64,000 bases of DNA from Aradus depressus (Eukaryota > Arthropoda > Insecta > Hemiptera > Aradidae): the NCBI GenBank assembly GCA_963662175.1, contig OY759221.1:34160045-34224044 (forward strand), in the 5' to 3' direction. The notes below the pieces were generated by a model. It was not told the DNA's origin and made no database searches. It worked only from the letters and a program-made list of their open reading frames with translations. Shown here piece by piece: positions 49,801 through 59,794 of this stretch. The stretch's first letter is position 1; the number at the start of each line of letters is the position of its first letter. The position numbers were made by a program, and so were the translations under genes.

Positions 49801-51263
49801 GCAGTTTCGGATGCGGTGCGCCCCACAGAATTGGTAACGTGAGGATTGGCACCAGCTTCCAGAAGCAGCTGACAGATGTCTGGCTTCCCAGAGAGGCCGG
49901 CAAAGTGAAGAGGGGAGTAATCGTGCTCGTGATTGGGACTCTTAGGATCCGCTCCCTGGAAAAAGAAAAAATATATAAAACTTGCATTAGTTGTAAAAAA
50001 AGAAGTTTAATTTATTATTATCTACTTAGAAGCCATAAATACAAACAAAAATGTCAGAAAACCAATAATCTAAACGAAAAACTTCAAAAATATTATATTT
50101 TGACTACCCACTTAAAAAAGTTGGGAAACCTTTATAAAAAACATATTTTAGTAAGTTTTGATCAATTGCAATTTTCGAAACTCTAAATAGATTTCACAGC
50201 CCTCCGAACGTGAAAATCTCGAAGTGTACAGTCAGTATAAAACATTTTTCACAAGTGTTTCGCTTGGACTATAAGTCAGGGGTTTCTAAGATTTTTAGTT
50301 TCATTCTTAAGAGAGTTAGTAAATTACTTTAATGATCTAACATTTTGTAGGAAACGTATTCCGTTGTCGAAAATATTAGTATATTTTTAATTTCACTCGT
50401 CAGACATTTAAAAAAAAAACCAATAATATTTATTTCCGTTAAAACATATACATCCGTTTAAACATATAACTTTTAAATAAATAATAGAAGATAAATGAAT
50501 ATCAAATTCCGAATATAATAGATACTATTTATATTTCTTTAAGATGATCTTCTTTCAAAACGATATTTCGGTGCAATCACGGGCCGAGCATAAACAAAAC
50601 AATTTAGAAATATCAGACCTTAACAGCATTAAACCAGTAAAAATAACAGACATAATATAATGCAGTCTACTAGTTTTGTCCAGTTTCTTCCACCACGACA
50701 CCAGGGAAATACATACATCCGAATAAAGGGAAAATGTTATTTTTCAATATTTGCTCAAAGATAACTTTAAACTCGTTTATAAGTAAAATATGATAGGCAG
50801 GCAAAAAACCCTTTTAATCGGCTACCAGTTTGATATACTATGGCAAAATGGGAAGAAATCCATGAACAAAACATCCTCAGGAATGTCTTGCAGAGTTATG
50901 TAAAAGGGATAAGCCATCATCTAAGAGTATAATGAAGATTCCTGAGACCTCCAATTTACTAGAAAAAAAAGTCCAACTGGCCAGTTTATGAAACGCACGA
51001 CGAACCTTCAGGTAAGCAAAATAATTACAGAAAAATAATTAAAAAGTATCACTTACTCGATCTATTAACAACTGGCATAAACTAAAGTTGCCTTTGTAAG
51101 CAGCATGAGCCAAAGGTGACATCCCATTTTCATCGCAAATGTTTGGATCAATTTTATTACTCATCATTTGCGCTCGCACACCGTTCTCGTCATTTTTTCC
51201 AATAAGCTGGAATAAAAGAGCTACTTTATCATCAATGCACTTAACCTTCTTCTTCTCCTCCAT
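43297..51263 (-). CDS. ANKMY2: Ankyrin repeat and MYND domain-containing protein 2
   Basis: Six minus-strand coding exons (51263-51057, 49955-49790, 49026-48887, 46777-46590, 44869-44728, 43806-43297) splice in phase into 450 codons including the stop, close to the roughly 440 residues usual for the family. Residues about 35-130 form ankyrin repeats (DENGMSPLAHAAYKGN, HDYSPLHFAGLSGKPD, NSVGRTASETAAFVG). The middle part matches the ANKMY2-specific helical region (ETEPKLPLVLASPLY; KLHYIAF). A MYND zinc finger lies at about 316-354 with the expected ligands Cx2C, Cx2C, Cx3C and Hx3C. The tail is acidic and charged, as in the vertebrate protein. In vertebrates ANKMY2 is a ciliary-trafficking partner of adenylyl cyclases and of FKBP38; that role is family knowledge, not seen here. 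Introns are filled with SINEs, foldbacks and minisatellites, but no exon is disrupted. Confidence 0.95.
44728..44869 (-). CDS. ANKMY2: ANKMY2 coding exon 5
   Basis: It has 142 bp, acceptor CTATTGTAG and donor CAG|GTATG. It encodes a helical stretch with IRECVREFPHRKSTL, matching the family's IRESIRKFP region. Confidence 0.9.
45311..45560. repeat. Foldback in ANKMY2 intron 4
   Basis: Arms of about 115 bp flank a loop of about 15 bp. The inner 50 bp are near-perfect (CAGCCACGACTTAA, AAGTTCAACAGGT and inverses); the outer part is more diverged and AT-rich. Confidence 0.85.
46025..46247 (+). mobile_element. SINE body, head missing
   Basis: It runs from TTTATCTGGGAGGTGAAAAA to AAAGCCCCGGCAAGAGTCAC with scattered changes. 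It lies in ANKMY2 intron 4. Confidence 0.82.
46590..46777 (-). CDS. ANKMY2: ANKMY2 coding exon 4
   Basis: It has 188 bp, acceptor TTTGGCAG and donor CA|GTAAGT. It encodes the segment starting VNIHPVRVAL, which matches the family's helical linker between ankyrin repeats and MYND finger. Confidence 0.9.
46847..47168 (+). mobile_element. tRNA-derived SINE, near full-length
   Basis: Same family as 48134-48461. The A box is intact (GTAGCTCAGAGGTA), but the B box is destroyed by a small deletion. The body and CCCGGGCATGAGTCA tail are present. It lies in ANKMY2 intron 3, antisense to the gene. Confidence 0.9.
48134..48461 (+). mobile_element. tRNA-derived SINE, full-length copy
   Basis: The 5' head has RNA polymerase III A-box (GTAGCTCAGTGGTA) and B-box (GGTTCGAAACC) motifs, followed by the family body (GTCCTTCGGATGGGACGTTA; GGTACTCGTTAAAGACCCC; TTTAGGACTCCCA) and the tail CCCGGGCATGAGTCATAA. 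An imperfect 12-bp duplication flanks it (48122-48133 and 48462-48473, 10 of 12 matching). This is the best reference copy for the family in this window. Confidence 0.92.
48887..49026 (-). CDS. ANKMY2: ANKMY2 coding exon 3
   Basis: It has 140 bp and completes the third ankyrin repeat (NHYCVAIINNWIPR), followed by the conserved DYFTHRHGLETEPKLP stretch. The donor AGG|GTCAGT is weaker than consensus. Confidence 0.9.
49167..49437. repeat. Diverged inverted-repeat element in ANKMY2 intron 2
   Basis: The ends ACCCGTACAGTGTGGTGTCT and the inverse of ACCCGTACAGTATAGAGTCT face each other. The innermost 22 bp (CATTCGAAAATAATATGAT and inverse) are perfect, around a loop of about 45 bp. Confidence 0.78.
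49470..49650 (+). repeat. 23-bp tandem repeat (and 12-bp sub-unit)
   Basis: About seven units of ACTCTGTATCCTGATGATGT plus ATT are interspersed with extra CCTGATGATGTAT blocks. It lies in ANKMY2 intron 2, 100 bp from exon 2. Confidence 0.92.
49730..49789 (-). promoter_or_regulatory. Candidate alternative 3' end of ANKMY2 (exon 2 read-through plus AATAAA)
   Basis: If the exon 2 donor is not used, translation continues GNNYLVKIIRQP and stops at TAA (49752-49754). An AATAAA signal follows 14 bp further on (49732-49737, minus strand). The extension resembles the start of exon 3 (GNHYCVAIINN), so it would close the third ankyrin repeat. The product would be about 136 residues, ankyrin repeats only, lacking the MYND finger. 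Use of this site is inference. Confidence 0.4.
49790..49955 (-). CDS. ANKMY2: ANKMY2 coding exon 2
   Basis: It has 166 bp with acceptor TTTTTCCAG and donor TTTGTTG|GTAAC (phase 1), and encodes the second and most of the third ankyrin repeat. The frame also continues 12 residues past the donor to a stop at 49752-49754; see the regulatory entry there. Confidence 0.92.
51057..51263 (-). CDS. ANKMY2: ANKMY2 coding exon 1
   Basis: This exon has 69 codons from an ATG (MEEKKKVK) to the donor CGA|GTAAGT in phase 0. The frame is open upstream of the ATG, but the family begins at about this point and the ATG is followed by a charged tail typical of it. It encodes the first ankyrin repeat. Confidence 0.9.
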
Positions 51264-52034
51264 GTCGAAGACTAAAAAATTTCGTACTCGGTACACGACC
51301 CACTTGATAACGTTAAAATGTAAACAGTGCAGTGGTTGAGTTCCAGTATTCACCGGTGAGTCCATGCCACAATGGCGGGAACTTTGAAGAGAATGCCTAC
51401 GAGTATGATACAGAATAGCGAGAAAAAAAATTTTTTTTGTCCAATAATGATTGTTAACAATTAATTTGTTGCTATTTGAAAAATCTGGCTGGACTTCTAA
51501 GAAGGAATTGTGAAATACGGTTTCCAAGTTTGTATTTTCCTATTTTCTTGCAATGGTAAATATTTTCATTTTATGTATTTTCCACCAGAGATGTTCTTTT
51601 TAATGGGTTGGTTATAGCTTCTAAGTTGAGAACGTGGACATACTGTGCAAATTTATAATAATAAAATAAAACAATTTTTTTTTTTAAATACTGGCTCTTC
51701 TACAAGGGAAATTTCTTGCGGAATAAGCTATTTTCAAAAACGATGTTTGGTTAATTATATGTTTCATTTAGTCTAGAAATCGAGAGGGAAGTTTCAGTTT
51801 CAGAGTGCAGGCCTATACGAAAGTACGTCCTTTTTCAATTTAGTTTTGTTATCCCTAAGCTCATGAAGAAAGCTTTTTCAGTGAGTACTTTCTACTTAGG
51901 AGAAGGAGCGAGAAGTGAAACTGCTGAATAAATAAGAAAAAAAATTATTTGAATCAGAACAAACTTAATTCTTTACAAAAAATATAACATGGGACTATTA
52001 AATAATTTGTTGGTACAAACTTGCCTTGAGCCTT

Positions 52035-53570
52035 ATGCGGAGAGTAGGTTGGTCAAGATAATACTGGGCCGCTCCAGAGCACAGGCCTAATCTGCCATCT
52101 TGGGTATCAATTAAGGACCTTAGATTGGCTGCCATTTGAGGAACTCATAATTCCTCGTGGATTTGGTTGTCCTGGACAAACCATGGTTCATTCAGAGACA
52201 AAAAAGGGCTAAAAGACAAAAAAAAAATCAGAGGCAAAAATCTTTGCTCCAGTTTTACCGGGGCTTCCATCGAACGAACCAGCTACTGACGAGGTCGATG
52301 ATCTGCAAGTACCATGGAGCCCATGTCCTCCTCAGCTATATCTGAGACCTTCATGCCACACCGAGTCGAACGCAGCAGCAAAGTCGAGGAAGGCAGTATT
52401 CAATGTCTTGCCCATTGTATCTAGTGCCAGTTGAATGATTGCGTTTGAAGCCAAACTGAAGCTGGAACAATTCCTGCGCTTTCCTGGTGAGATCCCGTTC
52501 TTTCCAATATTACTCCTTTGAAGATTCATATATGTTATATCCCTAAACCAGTTTAGACCCTTGTTACTTCTCATTTTCAACAATTTTTTTTTTTTTATGA
52601 GTAAACATCTTAGCACCCCACAAAAAATTATATTCTGAAATAATCTCATGAAACTGTAAGGAAAAAGCAAAATGTCTACATATGCGCCAAGCCAAGCACA
52701 CCCGAGCTAAATTGTGGGGGGATAGGTGAGTATCTTTATAGAGTGATTGTGACTGACACTAGCTTTGACGGCGTCATTACTTCGTTGTCGTGTTAGTTAA
52801 TCCATTCTAGCAAGTGTTGTGAAAATTCATTCTGTTTTATTGTCAACAATTTTTAAGTAATAAGTGGGCCGTAATATAATTTAATATTTAAAATCAATTA
52901 TTCCCTTTTTTTAAATTGTGATTATATTGTAATTACACGATCATCGTAAGTATTGTCAAGAAATGAATTGTAAGAAATGAATAAATCCGAATATAAATCT
53001 GAATATAAACGACTAGTTATAGAACGAATAAAATATTGTTACATTAAAAGTTTTTTAACTGAAATTTTCTTTCTTTCTTCTTTTCCAGTGAGAACATGCA
53101 CACGATGCTTACATATAACTATGAGAGTAGTCGTTTTTCATATGCCCTCGTAGTAATAATTAATATTCAGTTCAGAAGGCTTATAGGCCGATAGCTGTCC
53201 GGCTCTTGCTTGAACTTTCCTTGATCATGAAAGACGATTATAATTCTTCAAATATCGGGGGAATGTAGCTGCATCGTAGACATGCATTGAACAGGTCGGT
53301 CAGAAATGCTCTACTGATGTGTGGCAGCTTCTTCAGCACTATGTTCAGAATAAGGTTCTCGCCTTATTGTACAAGTAAGCTCGTTATTATTGTTGTAATT
53401 CCTGAAGGAAAACGATGAATTTGATGACATTTTCAGCTGTTTGTGTCGGTCATGTGTCTACTGTGGTGTTCCTGTCCATGATAGCAGTGTCTTGTATGCG
53501 GAATTCTCCTTCGAGGTGTGTTGCCAAGATTTCGCATTTGTCTTCGTCGCATGTCACTGTGTGATGTACG
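52035..53570 (-). pseudogene. Degraded LINE polymerase, interrupted by a ~540-bp repeat
   Basis: Three blocks appear in 5'-3' order on the minus strand. Block 53560-53160 contains NLILNIVLKKLPHISRAFLTDLFNA, a degenerate form of the linker before the polymerase. Block 52510-52330 has the polymerase motif FLDFAAAFDSVWHEGL. Block 52200-52040 matches the C-terminal region of the 38.4-38.8 kb fragment. Stops and frameshifts interrupt it throughout. A dispersed repeat occupies 52549-53090. It lies just upstream of ANKMY2 on the same strand. Confidence 0.75.
52549..53090. repeat. Dispersed ~540-bp repeat, copy 2
   Basis: This copy is inserted within the degraded LINE. Alignment by eye with 37427-37972 shows long identical blocks with small indels. 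The sharp boundary at both sides of the LINE supports it being a mobile unit of unknown class. Confidence 0.75.
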
Positions 53571-53759
53571 TCAATCATTGGGGGTAAGGTCGTGTTCTAT
53601 AGCAATATTCGTCTGGCTTCTTTCCAAAGACTACTATCACCGGGGGACATGTCGGTCAAGTAAATTATGTACTTTAAAATTCTGTAGTTGTCGAGTTTTC
53701 CATCTCACAAATCGATTCAAGCGATGTTGTTTTTTCGTGAATTAGTAATAAAACGAAAA

Positions 53760-56409
53760 ATAGTGACATATTCGCCTCATTGAGTTGTTAATTATGACTA
53801 TTGTAACTAAATATTTTGTTGTGACAGACAGACAGACAGATGACTTAGCGAGAACAATAGGATTCAGATAGATCCTTTGGGGGCACGGAACCCTATAAAG
53901 AAGTCACCACTTCAAACTTTTCTAACAATTTTGACTTTGTATTTTTTTAAATTTAATTCATAAAGAAAAAAAAAACTGTTAGAACAGTAGATCACAGTGA
54001 TTACATCACTATAAGATCTATTTTGATTCTAATTGAATGAAACTGCATTGATTTTTCCTATAAATTAAGTTTGCGCATTATTGTTTGTACCGTACCATTG
54101 GAGAAAGAAATCTATATCAATCCTGTAAGCAGGACATGTCAGTAATTATTGTAAGTTTTTCAAGAAGTTTTGTCACCCCGGAAGAAGTTAGACTTACGAT
54201 GATTTCGCTAAACCACTAAACCAGTTTTTTCCGGGTTCGTTCGATGGCACACTTCCTTCTCGTGTTTCATCTTGGAGGAACACGCATGAGTTTCACTAGT
54301 TTGTCGAAAGATGCCTACAATTGATCAAAGGAAGAATGGAAAAATAAAACAAAAACAAATTCCTAATATATAATTTTTATTTCTATAACCCTGAATATAA
54401 TATATATATATTTTTTTTAAATATAAATTCGTAGAAAATTACCAAATGGCTGGTTGGCATTTTTCTATATAAATATAATTTTATTTAAAGTCTACGTTAT
54501 ATCATAATATACTTTTTTAATAGAAAGGATTTCTAAATAAATGTCTACGTACATATTTTATTTTATATACAGAATATAAGAATGCAAGTATTTTTTGATA
54601 ATATGACTAATTACTATCAATGATAAAATATTGTTTCATTACAGCTTTGAAAATTTAACTATTCTAAGTATAGTTACCATAAAATTTTAGACTAGAAAAA
54701 ATATAAACAGAATTAAAACAATTAACATTATTACCCTAATTTAAGTCTAAAATCTACTAACCATTTTTTTTCATTTTTTTTTTCATTTGTTTACGAATTA
54801 TTTACGATTTTTCTAAAATATTGAAATGTACAAATATGAATGTCAAAATGCAATAAGAAATATCATTTTAAGATATTACAATCTAACGCCTAAGAGTATA
54901 ATGACGTTACTGATAATATGTTACATATTTTGTCGTAATATTCAGTATACATATATGTGTATATAAACATTTTTGTATATTACAACTATGCATTATTTAG
55001 TAGCGATATTTAGAAATTACTGTCAGATTGAGACGCACTCTTTCTCTATACAAAGAAAACCTCACTGAAAAAAAAAAAAAAAGTCACTCTTAGTTGTCTC
55101 ATTTTTATCAATTAAATTCGATCCATACAATAATTTACAAACCGATTTGATAATTATGTATTAAATAAGTATTGCAACTATAATATTCGTACATTAAAAT
55201 CATAGCTTATATGTATAATATATATTTTAAATTTCTTAAATAATCTAAGCTTTAATGGTGTTCCCTATTTATAAATATAAATATATTATAATTAATCATT
55301 GCTCTTTGATTGCTATTTTTTTGAGCAATAAACTATACATTAAAAGCATAGTTTTCTTTTATTATGATATTTAGTATATTTTAATTGAAGAATGTACAGG
55401 GATTTTTTTGTTTTTTGTTGCTGATTTTTTAAAAACTGTTTTAAGTACAATAAATAAAAAAATCAAAGGCAGCAAAAGTATTTTGTTCTTTAAAAAAAAT
55501 TTGAACTAATAATTTTTTAAGTTGTCTTCCTTAGACTGTCGGTGAAAGATGCAATTTTATGTAATGAACAGAAAATATTCAACATTTAAAAGAAAAATAA
55601 TAACAATAATAATTAAACTTTTCGAATTTTAAAAACTGTTTATTTTCCCTTACACTTTTCAATAATGCAGTACTATATTAAATTTATATGTATACAAATA
55701 TGAAGCACTTTAACAATTTTTGTTTTTGAATATATAATTAAATCATACAAATCGAACTTTTATTACAAACAAATACTTATTTTATTTTCATTAAATTTTT
55801 TTTGTTACCAAAAAGGAAATAACACTATTAATAAATAAGTTAAATCTATATTTATTAAAATACCATTATTACTTCTACAAGTTACTTATATGCTATGGTA
55901 ATTCAAACTATCACATTAGATATGTACCTAAAAACTATGTAAACTTACTACATAAATAATTTATTGTATTTTATTTTTTATTTTTAACATTGAAAACGTT
56001 ATATATAAATAAATATATTCCCTAAAGAAAAAAAAAAAAAAAAAAGCAAACGATACAAAATTTGTAACCCTGTATTTTTAGTTATCACAATCCTATTTTA
56101 TGTATAACATCTTCCGATGATTCTACTGATTGTGAAAAAATGAAAATGGACGAATAAATAAATTTATCTATTAGTTTGTTTGTATTTAATAATAAAACGC
56201 CGTTGATGGAGTTGACATTTTCAATGTTAAAATATTTGAGAGACTAGGAGAGCCTCGGCCCATTTTTTTTTTTTTTTTTTTTTCTCTGATTTAATAATAA
56301 TACAAATATAACATTGAAATGTAATAATACTGTAATTATTATTATCAATTATTTTGTTAAATATGAGATTAAATGTATCTATCCTAGTATATGTACTGAA
56401 TATTAACAC

Positions 56410-56455
<46 letters not shown>

Positions 56456-56556
56456 GGCCAGTAGTGAAAATTAGGCCAAGCAAAGTATGTATATTGATAG
56501 TAATACATGAATATAATAAATTTATAAGTATACATTTATAGTTTATGTTAATAGTA
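53760..56556. other. AT-rich stretch downstream of the SLC6 gene
   Basis: No gene, SINE or recognisable element is seen here. Composition is extremely AT-rich with many short A and T runs, a (TA)n microsatellite at 56411-56452 and a poly-T tract at 56263-56283. The part next to 56557 may be 3' UTR of the SLC6 transcript; minus-strand AATAAA-type signals occur repeatedly, so its end cannot be placed. Confidence 0.4.
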
Positions 56557-56688
56557 TTATACTAAGTCGGTGACTTGGGGTGTTGTAAGACTGATTCGTG
56601 CAGAGTCGGTTTGGATTCCGTTCATTGAAATGGAACGTCCCAGAACCGTTTGTTGATCTCTCCAGGGTGTTGTCAGAATCTTCATTCT
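56557..56688 (-). CDS. SLC6 transporter, last coding exon
   Basis: The acceptor is ATATTTCAG; 43 codons and TAA follow. The sequence LTTPWRDQQ directly follows the TPGTFLQ of the previous exon, as in the family. The tail ends VTDLV, which could be a PDZ-binding end (inference). Confidence 0.85.
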   Translation of the reverse strand, partial: RMKILTTPWRDQQTVLGRSISMNGIQTDSARISLTTPQVTDLV

Positions 56689-59180
56689 CTGAAATATTAA
56701 ATTATATTTTTGAAACACAAATTACGACAATTTTATCTTGTAAATTAAAAGAAAGTAGCGATAGCTGAAAATTCAGAATATTCTTACAAGTTGTTAGTCA
56801 ATCAAGCCAAGGGTTTCTTCATACATATTATAAAAAATAAATTATTTTGATATATAACCGTTCCGGTGACAATACATTATATCAAAATTTCAACCAGATG
56901 AGTCGAGCGGTTCACCGTCTGTCAGCGTGCAGACATTATATTATGTTACTTTTTGAGATGTTTGATTGATTTATGAAAAAAAAAAACGGTTGGTTCTGAA
57001 GGAAAATCGTTTATTACAAAAAAATGTTCCTTATGAAATTTCTGACAAACAATATTTGTCAAATTTGAAGTAGGACCAAAGTACATAGAGTTATAGCGAC
57101 TCAAACATTGTTATATTTTCTTGTAGATAGGAAAGGCAATCTTTGAGTCGCTAGATCCTTGAGCAAACGTCTATATTTGTAAGATTGTCTAAATCAATTG
57201 GATAAGTTGGATAAGAATAAAGATATTTACACAATTACATGCCACATTTCAAAACTCCAATTGAAATTAAATATATTTTAAGATAAATAGCTCCCACCAG
57301 GGGCGTAGCCAGGATTTTGAGAAGGGGGGGGGGCAAAGATAGGCTACGAGGGGGGGGGGGGGGGGGGGCTACAGACTCCCGGGGGCACAGCCCGCAGTTT
57401 CCGTGGTTAGCGTTGCAGACTTTTTGTTATTCATTTGTGAGATTCGGACCTCTAGAAGCTCCCCCTGAGGTAACCACTGACTGTAATACTTAAGTTGACT
57501 TTACATGAGCAGCAAAAATGCAAAGCGCAGCAGCAGCAAATGCACGCTGTGGTTTCTGTGCTTTTAGAATTAAATGACTTACAGCCAATAGCGTGCATTT
57601 ACTGCTGCTGCGCTTTGCATTTTTACTGCGCATGTAAAATCAGCTTTAAGAGTATAAAGTATAACATAAATGACGATTTTGAGCGAGGAAATGAAATAAT
57701 CGAATTCATATATATTTAAATAAATGTAATATGACTTGTTTTGTACATGTACATTTATGTAACAGCTGATTGCTGATTTAGGAATCAGACGCACGGGAAA
57801 TTTGAAGATACATTTTTAATAAAAACTATTTTTTTAGTTTATTCAATTTTTATCTTGGTTTTTTGCATGCCCGGGGGGGGGGGGGGGGGGGGGGGGGAGG
57901 AGAGCACGCGCTGCCCCCTGTCCTCCCTGGCTACGCCCCTGACTCTCACATGTATTACCAACTTTACTAATTGTAAGACGAAGATGACCCGCTTCCATTT
58001 GTAGTATATAGTAGCTTTATGAAAATGTATGCCGTCCATAATTTTATTTTTGGAGACTCAATTTATGATTAGATCTTTTTAATAATTCAATATATACATA
58101 TGTCTCTATAAAATAAGTCTCCGCAAAAATTAAATAATGAAACAATAACATACATTTAGATAAAAATATCGTTAATTTAAATTATTTCGAGATACTGAGA
58201 GTACTTTTCAAAACGTCTGTGGAATAATATGTTTCGAAAACAATAAAGTCGTTGGTGAATCACCAGCAATGTACTTCCCCATAACGAATTAATCAATTCA
58301 TATCTGATAGTAAGATTTTGAACGGCCAGTTGTCCTTTAACCGCTGTGCTGTATGGGTGGGATGAACCACTGATGATGTGAAAACCTGTTCTAAAATAAA
58401 ACAGTGGGAAGACAACATCTTTTATTTCTATGAATTAATCAATTAACTTTTCGCTCCTTCAACAAAACCAATCGAACGTTTGCGCTAATGTTCAACAGTT
58501 TTCTGGATTTACATATAAAATTTCATGTCGATACATTCATTACAATGGCAGTAATTGTGGTTTTTAGTTACTTCCCCTAACTCTAGTCTCCCTTCAAAAC
58601 GAATAAATCTTTCGACTTTTTACCTCCCCTAATCCCCCCTCTCCTTTGATTGAGTTGTCTGAAAAACAAAAGGTATCGGATTTACATATAAAATTTCATG
58701 TCGATACATTCATTACAATGGCAGTTATTGTGGTTTTTAGTTACTTCCCCTAACTCTAGTCTCCCTTCAAAACGAATAAATCTTTCGACTTTTTACCTCC
58801 CCCATTCCCCCCTCTCCTTTGATTGAGTTGTCTGAAAAACAAAAGGTATCGGATTCTGGATTTACATATAAAATTTCGTACATAGAGTTCGGAAAACATG
58901 AAATTCCATTGAAAACTTCGCATCGAATTTTTAACCGATTGGATAACTTCCCCTATACTTTATATAGCTGCCAAAAATATATTTTTGTTATTTCTATGTA
59001 ACTATGTTTGACCTGAAGAAAGGTTCCAGGGGTGATGATGATCTGGTAGAGTGCCATGGCAGGGATCATGAGGACACTGGAGGCAGCCACGGCCCAGCCA
59101 AGCACATTGGCCCAGTTGGGATACGTATAGTCTCCGTAAGTGAGGGGCTCGTAACCCAGCAGACCATACACTATGATGAA
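56557..59180 (-). CDS. SLC6 neurotransmitter transporter (glycine-transporter type), last two coding exons
   Basis: Exon 59180-59013 (56 codons, phase 0 both ends) encodes the end of TM11/extracellular loop 6 ([20 protein letters not shown]), then TM12 ([17 protein letters not shown]) and the start of the cytosolic tail (TPGTFLQ). Exon 56688-56557 encodes 43 residues beginning [13 protein letters not shown] and ends with TAA. The TPGTF...LTTPWRDQ signature after TM12 is typical of insect Na+/Cl- dependent SLC6 carriers annotated as glycine transporters; substrate cannot be settled from this end alone. The donor of the first exon is CAG|GTCAAA. A 2.3-kb intron between them carries a hAT element and ACTTCCCC repeats. 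The other exons should lie to the right of 59180 but none was recognised before 64000, where three tandem arrays intervene. Confidence 0.87.
57298..57941. mobile_element. hAT-like element with G tracts, in an SLC6 intron
   Basis: The ends CAGGGGCGTAGCCAGG and CCTGGCTACGCCCCTG are inverted repeats with one offset. The flanking octamers GCTCCCAC and ACTCTCAC match at 6 of 8. Near each end lies a G run of 19-25 bases. A second inverted-repeat element is nested at about 57490-57653. Confidence 0.82.
57490..57653. mobile_element. Nested inverted-repeat MITE flanked by TTAA
   Basis: Arms of about 50 bp contain AAAATGCAAAGCGCAGCAGC and its inverse. Both sides are flanked by TTAA, the target of piggyBac-type transposases. 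Confidence 0.7.
58248..58975 (+). repeat. ACTTCCCC family copy with internal duplication
   Basis: Segments starting at 58508 and 58680 (about 170 bp, beginning TTTACATATAAAATTTCATG) are tandem duplicates, each including TAGTTACTTCCCCTAACTCT. The right-end hairpin ACTTCCCCTATACTTTATAT lies 40 bp from the SLC6 exon's donor. Confidence 0.75.
59013..59180 (-). CDS. SLC6 transporter, penultimate coding exon
   Basis: The acceptor is TGTTTTCAG and the exon 168 bp. It encodes the last extracellular loop, TM12 and the first residues of the C-terminal tail. Confidence 0.87.
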
Positions 59181-59702
59181 CTGAAAACAGAACAATACTT
59201 ATATACCAATTAGGAACAAATCTTCTCTACAAGTAGTAGTGGCAGAGGCGGATTTAAGTTAGATTGCGCCCTTGGCCCATTCCGATTTGGCGCCCTGCTA
59301 GTTTTGTGAACGTATACATGTTATAATGAAAAATATGATAATAAAAGTATGAAAAATATATTTTGATTAATTCAAGGCTCCCTATTCCTTTTGAATAGGG
59401 AAATCCTCAAAAAAATTTAATTTTGCCGGAGCTTCCTAACTATTGGACAAGCACATGATAGGCAAACGGAGAACAAAATAATAATAATACTGAAAACATT
59501 GTAAACAAAAATATATATAATAATAAAAAAATATATATATATCGCACCCCCAGTTCAAAACTATCGTAACTCAAAAAAATTCATTTTTGAGACAACTCAA
59601 AATGTAATATTTCACTATTATTATTTACAAAAAATAGTATTACTGTGATGTAAACTACGGAACATTTTTTTAATGAATATAAAAAGTAATTTTTTTTATT
59701 AT

Positions 59703-59789
<87 letters not shown>

Positions 59790-59794
59790 CTATA

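Noticed and set aside
59225..59300. Transposon-like end GGCAGAGGCGGATTTAAG
   Set aside because: Only one end is visible, so no element can be delimited.
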